DNA of 64,000 bases from Mycolicibacter kumamotonensis (GTDB lineage Bacteria; Actinomycetota; Actinomycetes; Mycobacteriales; Mycobacteriaceae): positions 124,001 through 188,000 of the forward strand of contig NZ_MVHU01000003.1 in assembly GCF_002086285.1 (NCBI RefSeq), in the 5' to 3' direction. Below the pieces are notes generated by a model that did no database searches, was not told where the DNA came from, and worked only from the letters and a program-made list of their open reading frames with translations. This document shows, piece by piece, positions 40,565 to 49,125 of the stretch. Each line of letters starts with the position of its first letter. Positions within the stretch are counted from its first letter, which is position 1. The position numbers and the translations under genes are program-made.

Positions 40565-41314
40565 TCACGGCGTCCCGCCCCGCCCATCCGAGGCCTCAGG
40601 CCAGTAATAGGAGTCGGGGTAGGGGCGGGCGCCGAAGATCGCGGTTCCGATCCGCACCTCGGTGGCGCCTTCGGCGATCGCCAGCGGAAAGTCCCCGCTC
40701 ATGCCCATGGACAGCCGCGGCAGGTCGTGGCCGTGGGCGGCCGCGGCATCCCGCAGTTGGTGCAGCCGGCGAAAGCAGCCGCGGACCGCGTCGGCCTCGG
40801 AGGTGTTGATGGCCAGCGTCATCAGGCCGCGCACGCGCAGGGTGGGGTAGCCGGCCAGTACCTCGAGGAACGGTAGTAGCTGCTCGGGGTCCAGGCCGTA
40901 CTTGCTCGGCTCGTCGGAGGTCTTGACCTGGACCAGCACGTCGAGGGTACGGCCCTGCGCGCGCAGGTTCCGATCCAACGCTGCGGCCAGCTTGGGCCGG
41001 TCCAGCGACTGCACCTCGGTGGCCAACCGCGCCACCACGCCCGCCTTGTTGGTCTGCAGGTGCCCGATCATCACCCAGTCGATTTCAGGGCGGGTCTCCT
41101 CTAGAGCCATCGCCTTGTCCCGGATCTCCTGGACCTTGTTCTCGCCGAACCGGCGCCATCCCAGGTCTTCGGCGGCCTGCTGGATCACGTCCGGGCCGAA
41201 CGTCTTGCTCACCGGCAACACGGTGACCTCGCCGGGATCACGGCCGGCCGCGCGGCAGGCGTCGTCCACCCGCTCCCGCAGCCGTTCCCAGCGTTCCCGC
41301 AGGGTGTCGTTCAT
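40565..41314 (-). CDS. YggS-family PLP-binding homeostasis protein
   Basis: A 249-residue alanine-racemase-fold protein that binds pyridoxal phosphate and helps balance vitamin B6. VLPVSKTF holds the PLP lysine, GENKVQE, WVMIGHLQTNK and LSMGMSGDFPLAI are family markers. Mycobacteria usually have one yggS near ftsZ, so this may be a second copy. It appears inserted between rraA and ethA compared with the Rv3853-Rv3854c order. It is convergent with ethA copy 2 and follows rraA by five bases, so it is probably in the hns-rraA operon. Confidence 0.9.
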   Translation of the reverse strand: MNDTLRERWERLRERVDDACRAAGRDPGEVTVLPVSKTFGPDVIQQAAEDLGWRRFGENKVQEIRDKAMALEETRPEIDWVMIGHLQTNKAGVVARLATEVQSLDRPKLAAALDRNLRAQGRTLDVLVQVKTSDEPSKYGLDPEQLLPFLEVLAGYPTLRVRGLMTLAINTSEADAVRGCFRRLHQLRDAAAAHGHDLPRLSMGMSGDFPLAIAEGATEVRIGTAIFGARPYPDSYYWPEASDGRGGTP

Positions 41315-41319
41315 CGGAG

Positions 41320-41793
41320 TTACACCACGACGATGCCGTCGTCGTCGCTGTAGGCGATCTCGCCGGGCACGAAGGCGACACCGCCGAGTTCGACGACGAC
41401 GTCGCGTTCGCCGGCGCCGGTCTTGGTGCTCTTGCGGGGATTGGTGCCCAGGGCCTTGATGCCGATATCGAGCGTGCGCAGTGTCGCGGCGTCACGCACG
41501 GCGCCGTGCACGATCAGTCCGACCCAGCCGTTGGAGCGGGCCAGCTCGGCGATGACGTCACCGACCAGCGCGGTGTGCAGCGATCCGGCGCCGTCGATCA
41601 CCAGCACCCCGCCGTCGCCGGGCTCGGATAGCACCGACTTGAGCAGCGCGTTGTCTTCGAAACAGCGGACCGTGCTGATCGGGCCGGCGAATTCGGTGCG
41701 ACCGCCGAGCTGGCGGAACTGCAGATCGCAACTGCGCACGTCGGCGCCGATGTCGTCGACCAGGTCGGCGGTGGGCCGGAAGGGTGCGGTCAC
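41320..41793 (-). CDS. rraA: RraA-like protein (regulator of RNase E / aldolase family)
   Basis: A 157-residue protein of the RraA/MenG-annotated family. [40 protein letters not shown] and [12 protein letters not shown] match the fold, in which GD...R residues bind a divalent ion. Older annotations call Rv3853 MenG, a menaquinone methyltransferase, but the fold is not that of a methyltransferase. Likely roles are modulation of RNase E or a 4-hydroxy-4-methyl-2-oxoglutarate aldolase activity. The start is GTG 41793, 8 bases after the hns stop. Confidence 0.92.
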   Translation of the reverse strand: MTAPFRPTADLVDDIGADVRSCDLQFRQLGGRTEFAGPISTVRCFEDNALLKSVLSEPGDGGVLVIDGAGSLHTALVGDVIAELARSNGWVGLIVHGAVRDAATLRTLDIGIKALGTNPRKSTKTGAGERDVVVELGGVAFVPGEIAYSDDDGIVVV

Positions 41794-41801
41794 CGGTGGG
41801 C

Positions 41802-42308
41802 TCAGCCGCGGCGCGCGCGGAACAGCCGGCGGATCAGCAACAGTCCGAGTAGGCCGAACAAGCCGGCGGCCAGCATCGCAGCCGGTGACCGGCGCGCCGG
41901 TGACACCGACGGGGTGAGCGGGTTACGAGCCGTGTCGACCGTCGACTTCGCCTGGGCGGCTGTCTCCTTGGCGCCCTCGGCGAGACGGCCCGAACCGTTG
42001 GTGTCGGCGGGCCGTGGCGACGGCGCGGGAGCCGCCGCCTTCTTGGCGGCCTTCTTCGCGGGCGCCTTTTTGGCCGGCGCCTTCTTGGCCGCCTTAGCCG
42101 GGGCCTTCTTGGCGGCTTTCGCCGGTGCCTTCTTGGCGGCCTTCTGGGCAGGTGGCTCGGCGGGCTGATCGGCTCCGGCCGGCTCGGACGGAACGGCCGG
42201 CTCGGCGGGAGTGGCGGGTGGCTCGGCGGGCCGATCGGCTCCAGCCGGCTCGGCGGGTCCGGGTGCGGCGGCGGGTTCCTGGGCGGGCTGGTCCTGCGGG
42301 TCGGTCAT
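41802..42308 (-). CDS. hns: Hns-like membrane-anchored lysine/alanine-rich DNA-binding protein (Rv3852-like)
   Basis: A 168-residue protein. The N-terminal half is Pro/Ala/Glu-rich with two imperfect repeats ([14 protein letters not shown]). The middle has an array of KKAPAKAA units (about residues 55-92) that resemble histone-H1 tails and bind [20 protein letters not shown] and a C-terminal membrane helix ([17 protein letters not shown]) followed by RRLFRARR complete it. The layout equals Rv3852 but the N-terminal P/A/E extension is longer. It is the first gene of an apparent hns-rraA-yggS unit. Confidence 0.9.
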   Translation of the reverse strand: MTDPQDQPAQEPAAAPGPAEPAGADRPAEPPATPAEPAVPSEPAGADQPAEPPAQKAAKKAPAKAAKKAPAKAAKKAPAKKAPAKKAAKKAAAPAPSPRPADTNGSGRLAEGAKETAAQAKSTVDTARNPLTPSVSPARRSPAAMLAAGLFGLLGLLLIRRLFRARRG

Positions 42309-42414
42309 ACGGCAGCTCCTCTGGCGGGTTCTCGTCTCAGATCAACTCGGCGGCGACACCGGCAACGTTGCCCATCATGCCAGCATCCGCCTGCGCTCAG
42401 GTGTGGGGCAGCAA

Positions 42415-42957
42415 TCAGGATCGGCGCCGATTCAGCCACAGGCCGGCCCCGACAAGTGCCACCGCACCGGCCACGAACGGCCAAATCGGCAGGTCAGCTT
42501 CCGGGTCGGCGTACCGGCGCGGAATCGGGGGCGGCGCCTCGCCGTGATCGGTCACCGCCGGGCCGGGCTCACCGGTGCCGGCCACCGTCAGCCGGAACGG
42601 CCACGAACCGGACACCACATGACCGTCGGCGGAGGTGACCCGGTAGTTGACGGTGTACGTGCCGGCCGGACCGAGCGGGCGGACGGCGACGCTGGCGACC
42701 GCGCCCCGGACCTGTGTCTCACCGGTGGACCACAGGTGCCCGTCCGGCCCGACCACCGTCATGGCCGCGAAGCTGGTCTGCAGCTGCTCGTTGAAGGTCG
42801 CACTGACACGATCCGGTCCGCGCGTCAGCTCGGCACCGCCGGCCGGATCCGCCGACACCAACACCGCGTGCGCGCCAGCCACCCCGGGGGCCACCAGGGC
42901 AAACAGCGCCGCCAGCGCGAACATCCCGGTCAGCGCGACGCGCACGGCCCTCGTCAT
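42415..42957 (-). CDS. CopC-domain copper-binding protein, membrane-anchored
   Basis: A 180-residue protein. The signal peptide is cleaved before His30 (AGA-HAVLVSADP), the N-terminal histidine that binds Cu(II) in CopC; SADGHVVSG supplies a second ligand region. A C-terminal helix (IWPFVAGAVALVGAGLWL) anchors it. It overlaps the upstream ycnI by four bases. A CopD membrane partner is absent from the neighbourhood. A periplasmic copper-handling role is probable. Confidence 0.9.
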   Translation of the reverse strand: MTRAVRVALTGMFALAALFALVAPGVAGAHAVLVSADPAGGAELTRGPDRVSATFNEQLQTSFAAMTVVGPDGHLWSTGETQVRGAVASVAVRPLGPAGTYTVNYRVTSADGHVVSGSWPFRLTVAGTGEPGPAVTDHGEAPPPIPRRYADPEADLPIWPFVAGAVALVGAGLWLNRRRS

Positions 42958-43643
42958 GCTCGCCGCCGGCCCACGGCGATCGTGGCGGCCAGCGCGGCGA
43001 CCAGCAGCGCGGCCCCGCCCAGCAGCCGGGCCGCATTGTCGGCGTGGTGCGAACCACCGGCATCGGATTCGACGGTCTCCGCCGGTCCGGCGGAGACGGC
43101 CGGGGCCGGGTGTTGGGCGTGGTGTTCAGGAGCCGACGCCGGACCGGCCGCCAGGTGCAACGACGGCACCGGGCGCTCCGCCTCGCCGCCACCGCTGGGA
43201 GGCGGCTGATCCCAGCGCACCACGGTCCCGTCGGCGTAGCGCTGCGCCGACGGGAAGTCCACCGTCTCGGTGTCGGGCAACTTCATCGCGATCCGGAACA
43301 GGCCGAACTGGTCGGCGCCGATGCCACCGGCCTCGGCCGTCCAGGTCACCGAGTGCACCGCTCCGGTCTTGGCGTCGCGGTCCAGCCGGGCGGTCCAACC
43401 CGGTTTGGTCTCGGTGCGCGCCGACGCCACGTCGGGCAGCGTCACGGTGAGTTCGGTTGTGGCAGAACCGGTCGGCGACTCGTTCGGTACCTCGAAGGTG
43501 ACCATCGCGACGCCGCCGCGCACCGCGCCGGGACTGCTGGCGTGCACATGCGCCCAGGCCGGTGCGGTGCCGGCGATCCAGCCGGCGGCGGCGATCATCG
43601 CGGCCAGCGCGCCCAGGCGGGCCCCGCCGCTCATGCGGCTCAT
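42954..43643 (-). CDS. YcnI (DUF1775) copper-binding protein
   Basis: A 229-residue exported protein. Signal cleavage after AWA leaves His32 at or near the mature N-terminus (HVHASSP). The domain carries VTFEVPNESPTGSATTELTV and the WDQPP tryptophan motif typical of YcnI, in which His plus Trp bind Cu(II). The linker is histidine-rich (PEHHAQHP, GSHHADN) and a C-terminal membrane helix follows. The ATGA overlaps on both sides link it to the Rv3850-like gene and to copC. Confidence 0.9.
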   Translation of the reverse strand: MSRMSGGARLGALAAMIAAAGWIAGTAPAWAHVHASSPGAVRGGVAMVTFEVPNESPTGSATTELTVTLPDVASARTETKPGWTARLDRDAKTGAVHSVTWTAEAGGIGADQFGLFRIAMKLPDTETVDFPSAQRYADGTVVRWDQPPPSGGGEAERPVPSLHLAAGPASAPEHHAQHPAPAVSAGPAETVESDAGGSHHADNAARLLGGAALLVAALAATIAVGRRRA

Positions 43644-44308
43644 GACGGCAGCCCCAGCCGGGCCATCAGATCGGCGTCGATGCCGTCAAGCTGCCCACTG
43701 ATCGCGGCGGCGGCGGAGCGGCGCCGATCCACCGGCATGGTCTCGATGGCGGTCACCGCGGTGGCGAGGTCGCTCAACCGTGCGGTGATCGCCGCGACGA
43801 ACTGCCGGGTCTCGGAATCCTTGGGCTTGCGCTCGGCCACCATCCGCAACGACTTCTCCGCCCCGGCGATCCGGGCGGAGAGTTGGGCTCCGCTCTTGCC
43901 GGTACCGGAGAATTCGCCCAGGCGGGCCAGCGGCACCCCGAGCCGGGCGGCTCGCTGTTCATCGATCAGGCCGCGGATCGCCATGGCGGCCCGGTACGCC
44001 AGCGGCACCACGATGGGCGCCAGCATCCGCGACACCACCAGGGTCCGGCGGATCCGGGCCGGCGACAGCAGCCGACCCTCACGTGCCGCCTTGAGCTGAC
44101 TTTCGGCGGCCTTGAGCGCCGCGCGGTCGCGGTTGCGGTCGGATTTGATCCGGGCTTTCAGGGCCCGGGCGTCGGCGCGCTGCGCGGCCTTGAAGCGCTT
44201 CGCCTCGCCCTTGGCGGCCAACCGCGCCTCAAGTTTGGCCCCGGCCTTGAGCGCCCGCGCCTCGGCACGCCGGGTCGCGCGGCTCTTGCGTTTACTGAAC
44301 AGGCCCAT
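43640..44308 (-). CDS. Rv3850-like conserved protein with basic coiled N-terminus
   Basis: A 222-residue protein. The first 75 residues are a Lys/Arg/Ala-rich, probably coiled-coil segment (KSRATRRAEARALKAGAKLE). A short hydrophobic region (RMLAPIVVPLAYRAAMAI) and a helical C-terminus follow. Length and position next to espR match Rv3850. Function is unknown. It is the first gene of a three-gene unit with ycnI and copC, joined by four-base overlaps, which may point to a role in the same copper- or envelope-related process. Confidence 0.85.
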   Translation of the reverse strand: MGLFSKRKSRATRRAEARALKAGAKLEARLAAKGEAKRFKAAQRADARALKARIKSDRNRDRAALKAAESQLKAAREGRLLSPARIRRTLVVSRMLAPIVVPLAYRAAMAIRGLIDEQRAARLGVPLARLGEFSGTGKSGAQLSARIAGAEKSLRMVAERKPKDSETRQFVAAITARLSDLATAVTAIETMPVDRRRSAAAAISGQLDGIDADLMARLGLPS

Positions 44309-44372
44309 TCGCGGCCGCCTCCCGGTGTCTCGCTGGAACCGATCCAGCCACCCTAATCGCGGTGCCGGCGCC

Positions 44373-44771
44373 TCAGGCGCTGAGGTGCTCCTTGCGGCGC
44401 AGCTCGTCGATGCGGTCCAGGATGTCCTGCTGGGCCTCCGGGGAGAGCCCGACGGCCTGGGTCGCGATACGGCGCACCCCGGCGTCGCGGACGCTGTCCA
44501 GCCAGGTCAATTCGGCATCCAACTTGGCGTAGTAGTCGTCGTCGGTGAAGAACGCCGGTTTGATCCGGAAGAAATTGGCCAGCGCGGCCATGGTGGCCGT
44601 GGACGGATTCGTCCGATTTCCCGAACGGAGCTGGGACAGGTAGGGCGCCGACATCGTGATGCCCTCCGCTTTGAGTGCCGCGATCACCTCCGCGGAGGTG
44701 TGTGGCCCGCGTCCTGGCGGATATACCACATCGAAAAGACGGTTCAAGCGGACAGCGAAAGTCGCGCTCAT
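44373..44771 (-). CDS. espR: Nucleoid-associated regulator EspR
   Basis: A 132-residue DNA-binding protein with the same length as Rv3849. SAEVIAALKAEGITMSAPYLSQLRSGNRTNPS is split here as the helix-turn-helix (about 26-57), and the C-terminal dimerisation helices include EAQQDILDRIDELRRKEH. EspR binds many sites and controls the espACD locus needed for ESX-1 secretion. The gene has a long upstream region (44772-45109). Confidence 0.96.
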   Translation of the reverse strand: MSATFAVRLNRLFDVVYPPGRGPHTSAEVIAALKAEGITMSAPYLSQLRSGNRTNPSTATMAALANFFRIKPAFFTDDDYYAKLDAELTWLDSVRDAGVRRIATQAVGLSPEAQQDILDRIDELRRKEHLSA

Positions 44772-45109
44772 CTATAGGACCTCCCGAAGGTCAGCAAGCA
44801 TTTGACAGGCGCTCGGCGAGGGGGGGAGCCGTCACGTCTGATGATTTGCTGATCATCGTAGCCATAGATACCCACACAACCAAGGGTGATTCGAGAGCAA
44901 ATTCGATCTTGAAGTTCGGCGTGCCTGCGTGTCGTACGTACGCCGCCCGGACCGACCGTTGCAACCGCAGATACGTGGTGTAGCAAGCAGAATTGCCTCG
45001 CCCGCGGCGGTTGCGCGTAACCATCCGGAGGTGGTCGCGGTCCTCCGGTCTGGACGCTGGTCCGGCGAAGTGAAGTTCGCACCGCGGGCAGCGCGCTCGG
45101 TGGTATTTG
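44772..45109 (-). promoter_or_regulatory. Long upstream region of espR
   Basis: 338 bases without a convincing gene. It includes the inverted repeat GATGAT-6-ATCATC (44840-44857), about 70-85 bases before the espR start, and the palindrome GTACGTAC near 44935. Either may be a regulator site. The region is less GC-rich than its surroundings in 44835-44915. Confidence 0.4.
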
Positions 45110-45799
45110 CTAACGGGCGGCAGATCCGTCTCCGGCGGTCTGCTCGCACCGCCGCAGCGCGACCCGTCGAAGCGCTGCCGCGGACGCCACCAAGACCAAT
45201 CCGGCGATCGACGCAATGGCTGCCGGACGCCAGCCCAGCGCCTCGTCGATGAGCATCCACAGCCCGAACGCCAGGAACAGCAGGCCGGCCGCCCCGTGCA
45301 ACAGATGCTCGGGTAGTTGACGGTGCAGCACCATCCCGACCGCGATCGCCACCGCGTCGGCCAGCACCATGCCGGCCGTCGCGCCGAGCCACACCCCGAA
45401 CCAGTTGCGGTCACTGGCCAGTGCCACCGTCGCCAACATGGTCTTATCGCCGAGTTCGGCCAGCAGCACCGAGGACACCACCGCGAGCAGCACGAACCGC
45501 GGCTCCCGAACGGGCCCGTCGTCGACGGCGGCGTTGGTGCCCTCCCGCCACGTCCACGCGGCGAAACAGATGAACGCCACCCCTGCCGCGGCCGCGATCG
45601 GGCGCGCGGGCAACGTCAGCCCCAGGAAATGCCCGACCGTCACCGAGATGCCGTGGACCGCGAACGCGGCGATGGCCACCCCGCTTAGCACCACCCACCA
45701 GCGGTGCCGCAGCGCGTAGGTCATGGTGATCAGCTGGGATTTGTCGCCGAGTTCAGCCAGGAAGACCACTCCCAGGCTGATCAGCGCGGCGGCGAGCAT
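45110..45799 (-). CDS. GDT1/UPF0016-family cation transporter
   Basis: A 229-residue membrane protein built of two homologous halves, each with the family motif: ELGDKSQL near residue 15 and ELGDKTML near 120. These acidic motifs carry Mn2+ or Ca2+ in exchange for protons; bacterial members (MneA/GDT1) export manganese. ATG 45799 is chosen because it places the first helix at the N-terminus. Proximity to sodA is suggestive for metal balance but not proof. I saw no manganese riboswitch upstream. Confidence 0.9.
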   Translation of the reverse strand: MLAAALISLGVVFLAELGDKSQLITMTYALRHRWWVVLSGVAIAAFAVHGISVTVGHFLGLTLPARPIAAAAGVAFICFAAWTWREGTNAAVDDGPVREPRFVLLAVVSSVLLAELGDKTMLATVALASDRNWFGVWLGATAGMVLADAVAIAVGMVLHRQLPEHLLHGAAGLLFLAFGLWMLIDEALGWRPAAIASIAGLVLVASAAALRRVALRRCEQTAGDGSAAR

Positions 45800-45922
45800 G
45801 CGAGACGCCCTTTCGTCAGCTGCCGAGGCTAGTGACTGTGCGGCCCGCCCGCCAGGCGTTGCGGGGTTTTCGGCCACCCGAATCCGATGATCCGGTGACG
45901 GGATTCGCCGATTCGAATTGCC

Positions 45923-46459
45923 CTATGCGGCAAGGAGCATGGCCAGGACCGCGGTATCAGGGTGGCTGACGGGGTCGACGCCCACCCGGCTCACCAGCGA
46001 AGTGACCGTGCCGTCGGATTCGGCTTCGACCCAGGCGGCCCGGTGTTCGAGCCCCAGATGGGGCAGACCGGGCAGGAGTACGCATCCCGACGCCGCGCCG
46101 CGGCACTCCGGCAGCGAGGGAATGGTCTCCGAGGGCGGGTGCAGCATCAGCAGCGCCGAGGGCTGATGGCCGGCGAAGTATCCCGGCCCGATCGCCGATT
46201 CGCCCGAAACCGTGCCTTCGGCCAGCAGCAACCCGACGGTGCCCGGCCCCGGGTTGTCAGGAAGCTCCTCTCGCGTCCCGAAAACCGTTGTGGTGGCGAG
46301 TAACCCGGGCATCGAGGCGACCCGGACAGCGATGCTGAGCAGCTGCGCCCATTCCTTGGTCGAATCCGGCCAGCGGCCGAAGACCACGAATCCGTGTAGT
46401 GCACCGTGGGAGTGGAACGGGGCGACTTCGATCGCCCGGCCGGACCCTGTCGTCTCCAT
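45923..46459 (-). CDS. Conserved hypothetical protein, Rv3847-like
   Basis: A 178-residue protein of unknown function. No membrane helix; the pattern is mixed alpha/beta with VVFGRWPDSTKEWAQLLSIAVR and LLAEGTVSGESAIGPGY. Position beside sodA and length (177 in M. tuberculosis) suggest Rv3847. ATG 46459 is preceded by a purine stretch including GGAGGG. The genes between sodA and espR on this strand appear separately transcribed. Confidence 0.78.
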   Translation of the reverse strand: METTGSGRAIEVAPFHSHGALHGFVVFGRWPDSTKEWAQLLSIAVRVASMPGLLATTTVFGTREELPDNPGPGTVGLLLAEGTVSGESAIGPGYFAGHQPSALLMLHPPSETIPSLPECRGAASGCVLLPGLPHLGLEHRAAWVEAESDGTVTSLVSRVGVDPVSHPDTAVLAMLLAA

Positions 46460-46595
46460 CGCACACCCTCCGCGACATTTGACTCGCCTGCTCGCATTCC
46501 AGCGGGTGGGTTGTCTGGCAGCATGCGACAGTCGGCCCACGGGCGCAAGAGGACACGACGGCACCGCGGGTAACGAATCGGTGAGGAAAACAGAA

Positions 46596-46626
46596 TGGGG
46601 CGCCGCGCCATCGGCGCGACGCCCCA
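46596..46626 (-). terminator. Intrinsic terminator of sodA
   Basis: TGGGGCG and CGCCCCA arms with an inner GCGCC/GGCGC stem lie 15 bases after the sodA stop. The transcript then reads TTCTGTTTTCC, a genuine T-rich tail. This is one of the few textbook terminators in the window. Confidence 0.75.
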
Positions 46627-46641
46627 CTCGAGGCACTGCCG

Positions 46642-47262
46642 CTAGAAGATCAGACCCGAGGTCTTCGAGGTGGCGGCCGCGAACCGGGACTGCACGTCGG
46701 CCCAGTTGACGACGTTCCAGAACGCCTTGACGTAGTCCGCCTTGACGTTCTTGTACTGCAGGTAGAAGGCGTGCTCCCACATGTCGACCTGCAGCAGCGG
46801 AATGATGCCCAGCGGCACGTTGGCCTGCTGGTCATAGAGCTGGAAGGTCAGCAGCTTTCCGCCCAGGGTGTCGTAGCCCAGCACCGCCCAGCCCGAACCC
46901 TGCAGGCCGTTGGCGGCCGCGGTGAACTGCGCGCGAAACTTGTCGAACGACCCGAACGCGTCGTCGATGGCCGCGGCCAGTTCGCCGGTCGGCTTGTCAC
47001 CGCCGTTGGGGGACAGGTTCTTCCACCAGATCGAGTGGTTGACGTGCCCACCGAGATGGAAGGCCAGGTTCTTTTCGTTCAAGAAGATCGCGCCGTGGTC
47101 GTCGTTGGCGCGTGCCTCGGCGAGCTTCTCCAGTGCGGAGTTGACGCCGGCCACGTAGGCGGCGTGGTGCTTGCTGTGGTGCAGTTCGTTGATCTGGCCC
47201 GAAATGTGCGGCTCGAGGGCTCCGTAGTCCCAGTCCAAGTCCGGCAAGGTGTAGTCGGCCAC
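46642..47262 (-). CDS. sodA: Superoxide dismutase (Fe/Mn type)
   Basis: A 206-residue enzyme converting superoxide to peroxide and oxygen. Metal ligands are His in [11 protein letters not shown], His in [10 protein letters not shown], and Asp/His in [12 protein letters not shown]. Compared with M. tuberculosis SodA (Rv3846) the protein is collinear. GTG 47262 gives [18 protein letters not shown], the usual start. There is no signal peptide, as in M. tuberculosis, where the protein is nevertheless found extracellularly. Fe versus Mn preference cannot be judged with certainty. Confidence 0.97.
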   Translation of the reverse strand: MADYTLPDLDWDYGALEPHISGQINELHHSKHHAAYVAGVNSALEKLAEARANDDHGAIFLNEKNLAFHLGGHVNHSIWWKNLSPNGGDKPTGELAAAIDDAFGSFDKFRAQFTAAANGLQGSGWAVLGYDTLGGKLLTFQLYDQQANVPLGIIPLLQVDMWEHAFYLQYKNVKADYVKAFWNVVNWADVQSRFAAATSKTSGLIF

Positions 47263-47449
47263 GTGGTTCCTTCCTTCGATCGGTACTGATCCGGTGTCGA
47301 TCACCGTTGATCATTGTCGACGTGCATTGACGCTGTGGCGGCACCCCATCGGCAGCGCGGTCGGGGTGGTGCGGCCACCTCGATCAACACTGCTCCAACA
47401 CGCGGTGTACCGCAACAACGGGTCGCGCGGCCGACAGCGGCCGCAGCGC

Positions 47450-47656
47450 TTAGATCAGAACGATCGCCAACAGGATCGTCAGCAGCACCAGTGCGATCAG
47501 GCCGGCGCGTAGCGAGGCCAGCAGATAGCCGCGCGTGTAGGTCGACGATCCCGCGTGCCAGCTCGTCGCCGTGGCAACCGGCCCGGGCCGGATCGGACGT
47601 GCCGTCATCCCTGTTGCCCCCAAGCTCACCGTGCGCTCCACCGCCGTGAGGCGCAT
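47450..47656 (-). CDS. Small single-helix membrane protein
   Basis: A 68-residue frame with a hydrophilic N-terminus and a C-terminal membrane helix (ASLRAGLIALVLLTILLAIV). No family was recognised. ATG 47656 is listed; an internal ATG 16 codons later is possible. It lies upstream of sodA on the same strand with a gap of about 190 bases that should hold the sodA promoter. Confidence 0.5.
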   Translation of the reverse strand: MRLTAVERTVSLGATGMTARPIRPGPVATATSWHAGSSTYTRGYLLASLRAGLIALVLLTILLAIVLI

Positions 47657-48023
47657 CACAATCGTTCTGTGACGGCGATCATAGCGCTTCTTGGGCTCGG
47701 TGGAAAAATTCGGCTGGTATGGCCCGCCTGCCTGCAACAAAGCCCCCCGGGGCGGCGACCGCGGGCATCGGTGACAGCTGATTAGTGAATCAAGAGATTT
47801 CGCTCGAAGCTGTTAGTCAGGTCACTCTGGCGACCGCGCGTTATCCACCGTCGCCCCTTCGAACGATGCCCAAAGGGCACCTCATGGCACGTGTTACCCC
47901 CGGCCGGTGTGTGGATAAACCTGTGGAAATTGTGGATAGTCCGGCGGTAGCTGAAAGGGTTCCCGACCGGGCTCCGCGGCGCATCCCGGACCCCCTCGCC
48001 GGCGCTCTCGCTACGCTGGTGCG
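47657..48023. other. Gene-free stretch with DnaA boxes
   Basis: 367 bases between divergent genes with no convincing coding frame. The left part is fairly AT-rich (47780-47820). The right part contains four DnaA-box-like 9-mers, listed separately. The final 80 bases would hold the promoter of the DUF4328-like gene at 48024. Confidence 0.6.
47841..47939. promoter_or_regulatory. Cluster of four DnaA-box-like sites
   Basis: TTATCCACC at 47841-47849 on the plus strand. Three boxes are on the opposite strand: TGTGGATAA at 47910-47918, a perfect complement of TTATCCACA, TGTGGAAAT at 47922-47930 and TGTGGATAG at 47931-47939. Three boxes in 30 bases is a dense cluster, yet no dnaA or dnaN gene is near. 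Confidence 0.6.
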
Positions 48024-49121
48024 GTGATTCAGGTGTGCTCCCGCTGCGGCACGCGGTGGAACGTGCGCGATCGGCGGCGGGCCTGGTGCCCGCGCTGCAA
48101 CGGCGCGCTGTGGGCGCCGCTGACACCCGCGCAGGAGGCGGAGCTGCAGTGGGCCCAGCCGGGGCCCCCGCCCCCGGCCGACTCCATGGCGCCGCCCGAG
48201 TCGCCGCCCCGACTGGGCCCGGGTTACCGCTGGATCGCGGTGCGCCCGGGGCCACCGCCCCCGCAGCCGCGCCGACGGCGTCCGCTGGGCCCCACCCCGC
48301 GCTACTCGGTGATGCCGCGCTGGACTCTGATGGGAGCACCCAATCCGGTTGCTGCGCAACCGAAACCGGAGGGGCGGGCCGCCCCTACTTCGCGGTCGCT
48401 GGAGAAGGCGCTGGGGGGTGCGATCGCCGCGCTGGGTATCGCCGCGCTGGTGCACGCGCTGATCTACCTTCTGATGATCATCAACCGCACCAGACTGCTG
48501 CATCCCTTGATCGCCAATGGCGCGGTGTGGCTGGGCCGGCTGGCCGGTGTCGCAGCGATCGCAGCGGTCGTCCACTGTGCGGTGGTGCTGACCAGGTGGC
48601 TGCTGGCCCGCCGGTCGGCGGCCTTCGCCCGGCAGCATCTGCCCGAGTCGCGTCCGGCGTGGGCGCTGTGGACCGGCTGCCTGGTGCCGCTGGTCAACCT
48701 GGCCTGGGCGCCGGTCTACGCGCTGGAGCTGGCCGGGCGGGAGGATCGGCTCGACCGGCTGCGCAGGCCCATCGTGGTGTGGTGGGTGGTGTGGGCGGTC
48801 AGCACCGCCGCCGCGGTCTTCGCCACCGCCACCAGTTGGGCCGATGACGCGCAGGGCATCGCGGACAACATGGTGGCGACGGTGGTCGCTTACCTGCTCG
48901 GCCTGGCCGCGGTGGTGGCGGCGGCCCGGGTGGTCGAGGGATTCGAGCAGCGCTCGATGGGGCGGCCCGCCCACCACTGGGTGGTCGTCCCCGACGGCGG
49001 CGACACCGCGCCGCCGGTGCCGCCGGAGGCTCCGGAGGACGACGCGCCGTCGTCGGAGCCGGAAACCGTGGCGACACCGGCCGCCGTTGTCGGGTCCGGC
49101 GGGCGGGAACCGGCAGCATAA
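48024..49121 (+). CDS. Multi-pass membrane protein with zinc-ribbon start, DUF4328-like (Rv3843c-like)
   Basis: A 365-residue protein. The N-terminus has CSRCGTRWNV and WCPRCNGALW, a four-cysteine zinc ribbon, followed by a proline-rich linker to residue 120. About six membrane helices follow (for example ALGGAIAALGIAALVHALIY, VWLGRLAGVAAIAAVV, WVVWAVSTAAAVFATA), then an acidic tail. This arrangement and its position before glpQ1 match Rv3843c. Role unknown. The start is GTG 48024; the stop lies 4 bases before the glpQ1 ATG, so they are cotranscribed. Confidence 0.85.
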   Translation: MIQVCSRCGTRWNVRDRRRAWCPRCNGALWAPLTPAQEAELQWAQPGPPPPADSMAPPESPPRLGPGYRWIAVRPGPPPPQPRRRRPLGPTPRYSVMPRWTLMGAPNPVAAQPKPEGRAAPTSRSLEKALGGAIAALGIAALVHALIYLLMIINRTRLLHPLIANGAVWLGRLAGVAAIAAVVHCAVVLTRWLLARRSAAFARQHLPESRPAWALWTGCLVPLVNLAWAPVYALELAGREDRLDRLRRPIVVWWVVWAVSTAAAVFATATSWADDAQGIADNMVATVVAYLLGLAAVVAAARVVEGFEQRSMGRPAHHWVVVPDGGDTAPPVPPEAPEDDAPSSEPETVATPAAVVGSGGREPAA

Positions 49122-49125
49122 ACCC

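Noticed and set aside
45800..45922. Manganese (yybP-ykoY) riboswitch upstream of the GDT1-type gene
   Set aside because: Looked for because of the gene family, but the conserved loop sequences were not seen.
47841..47939. Chromosomal origin of replication
   Set aside because: DnaA boxes are present, but dnaA, dnaN and rpmH are absent and the flanking genes are Rv3843/Rv3846-like, so oriC itself is not supported.
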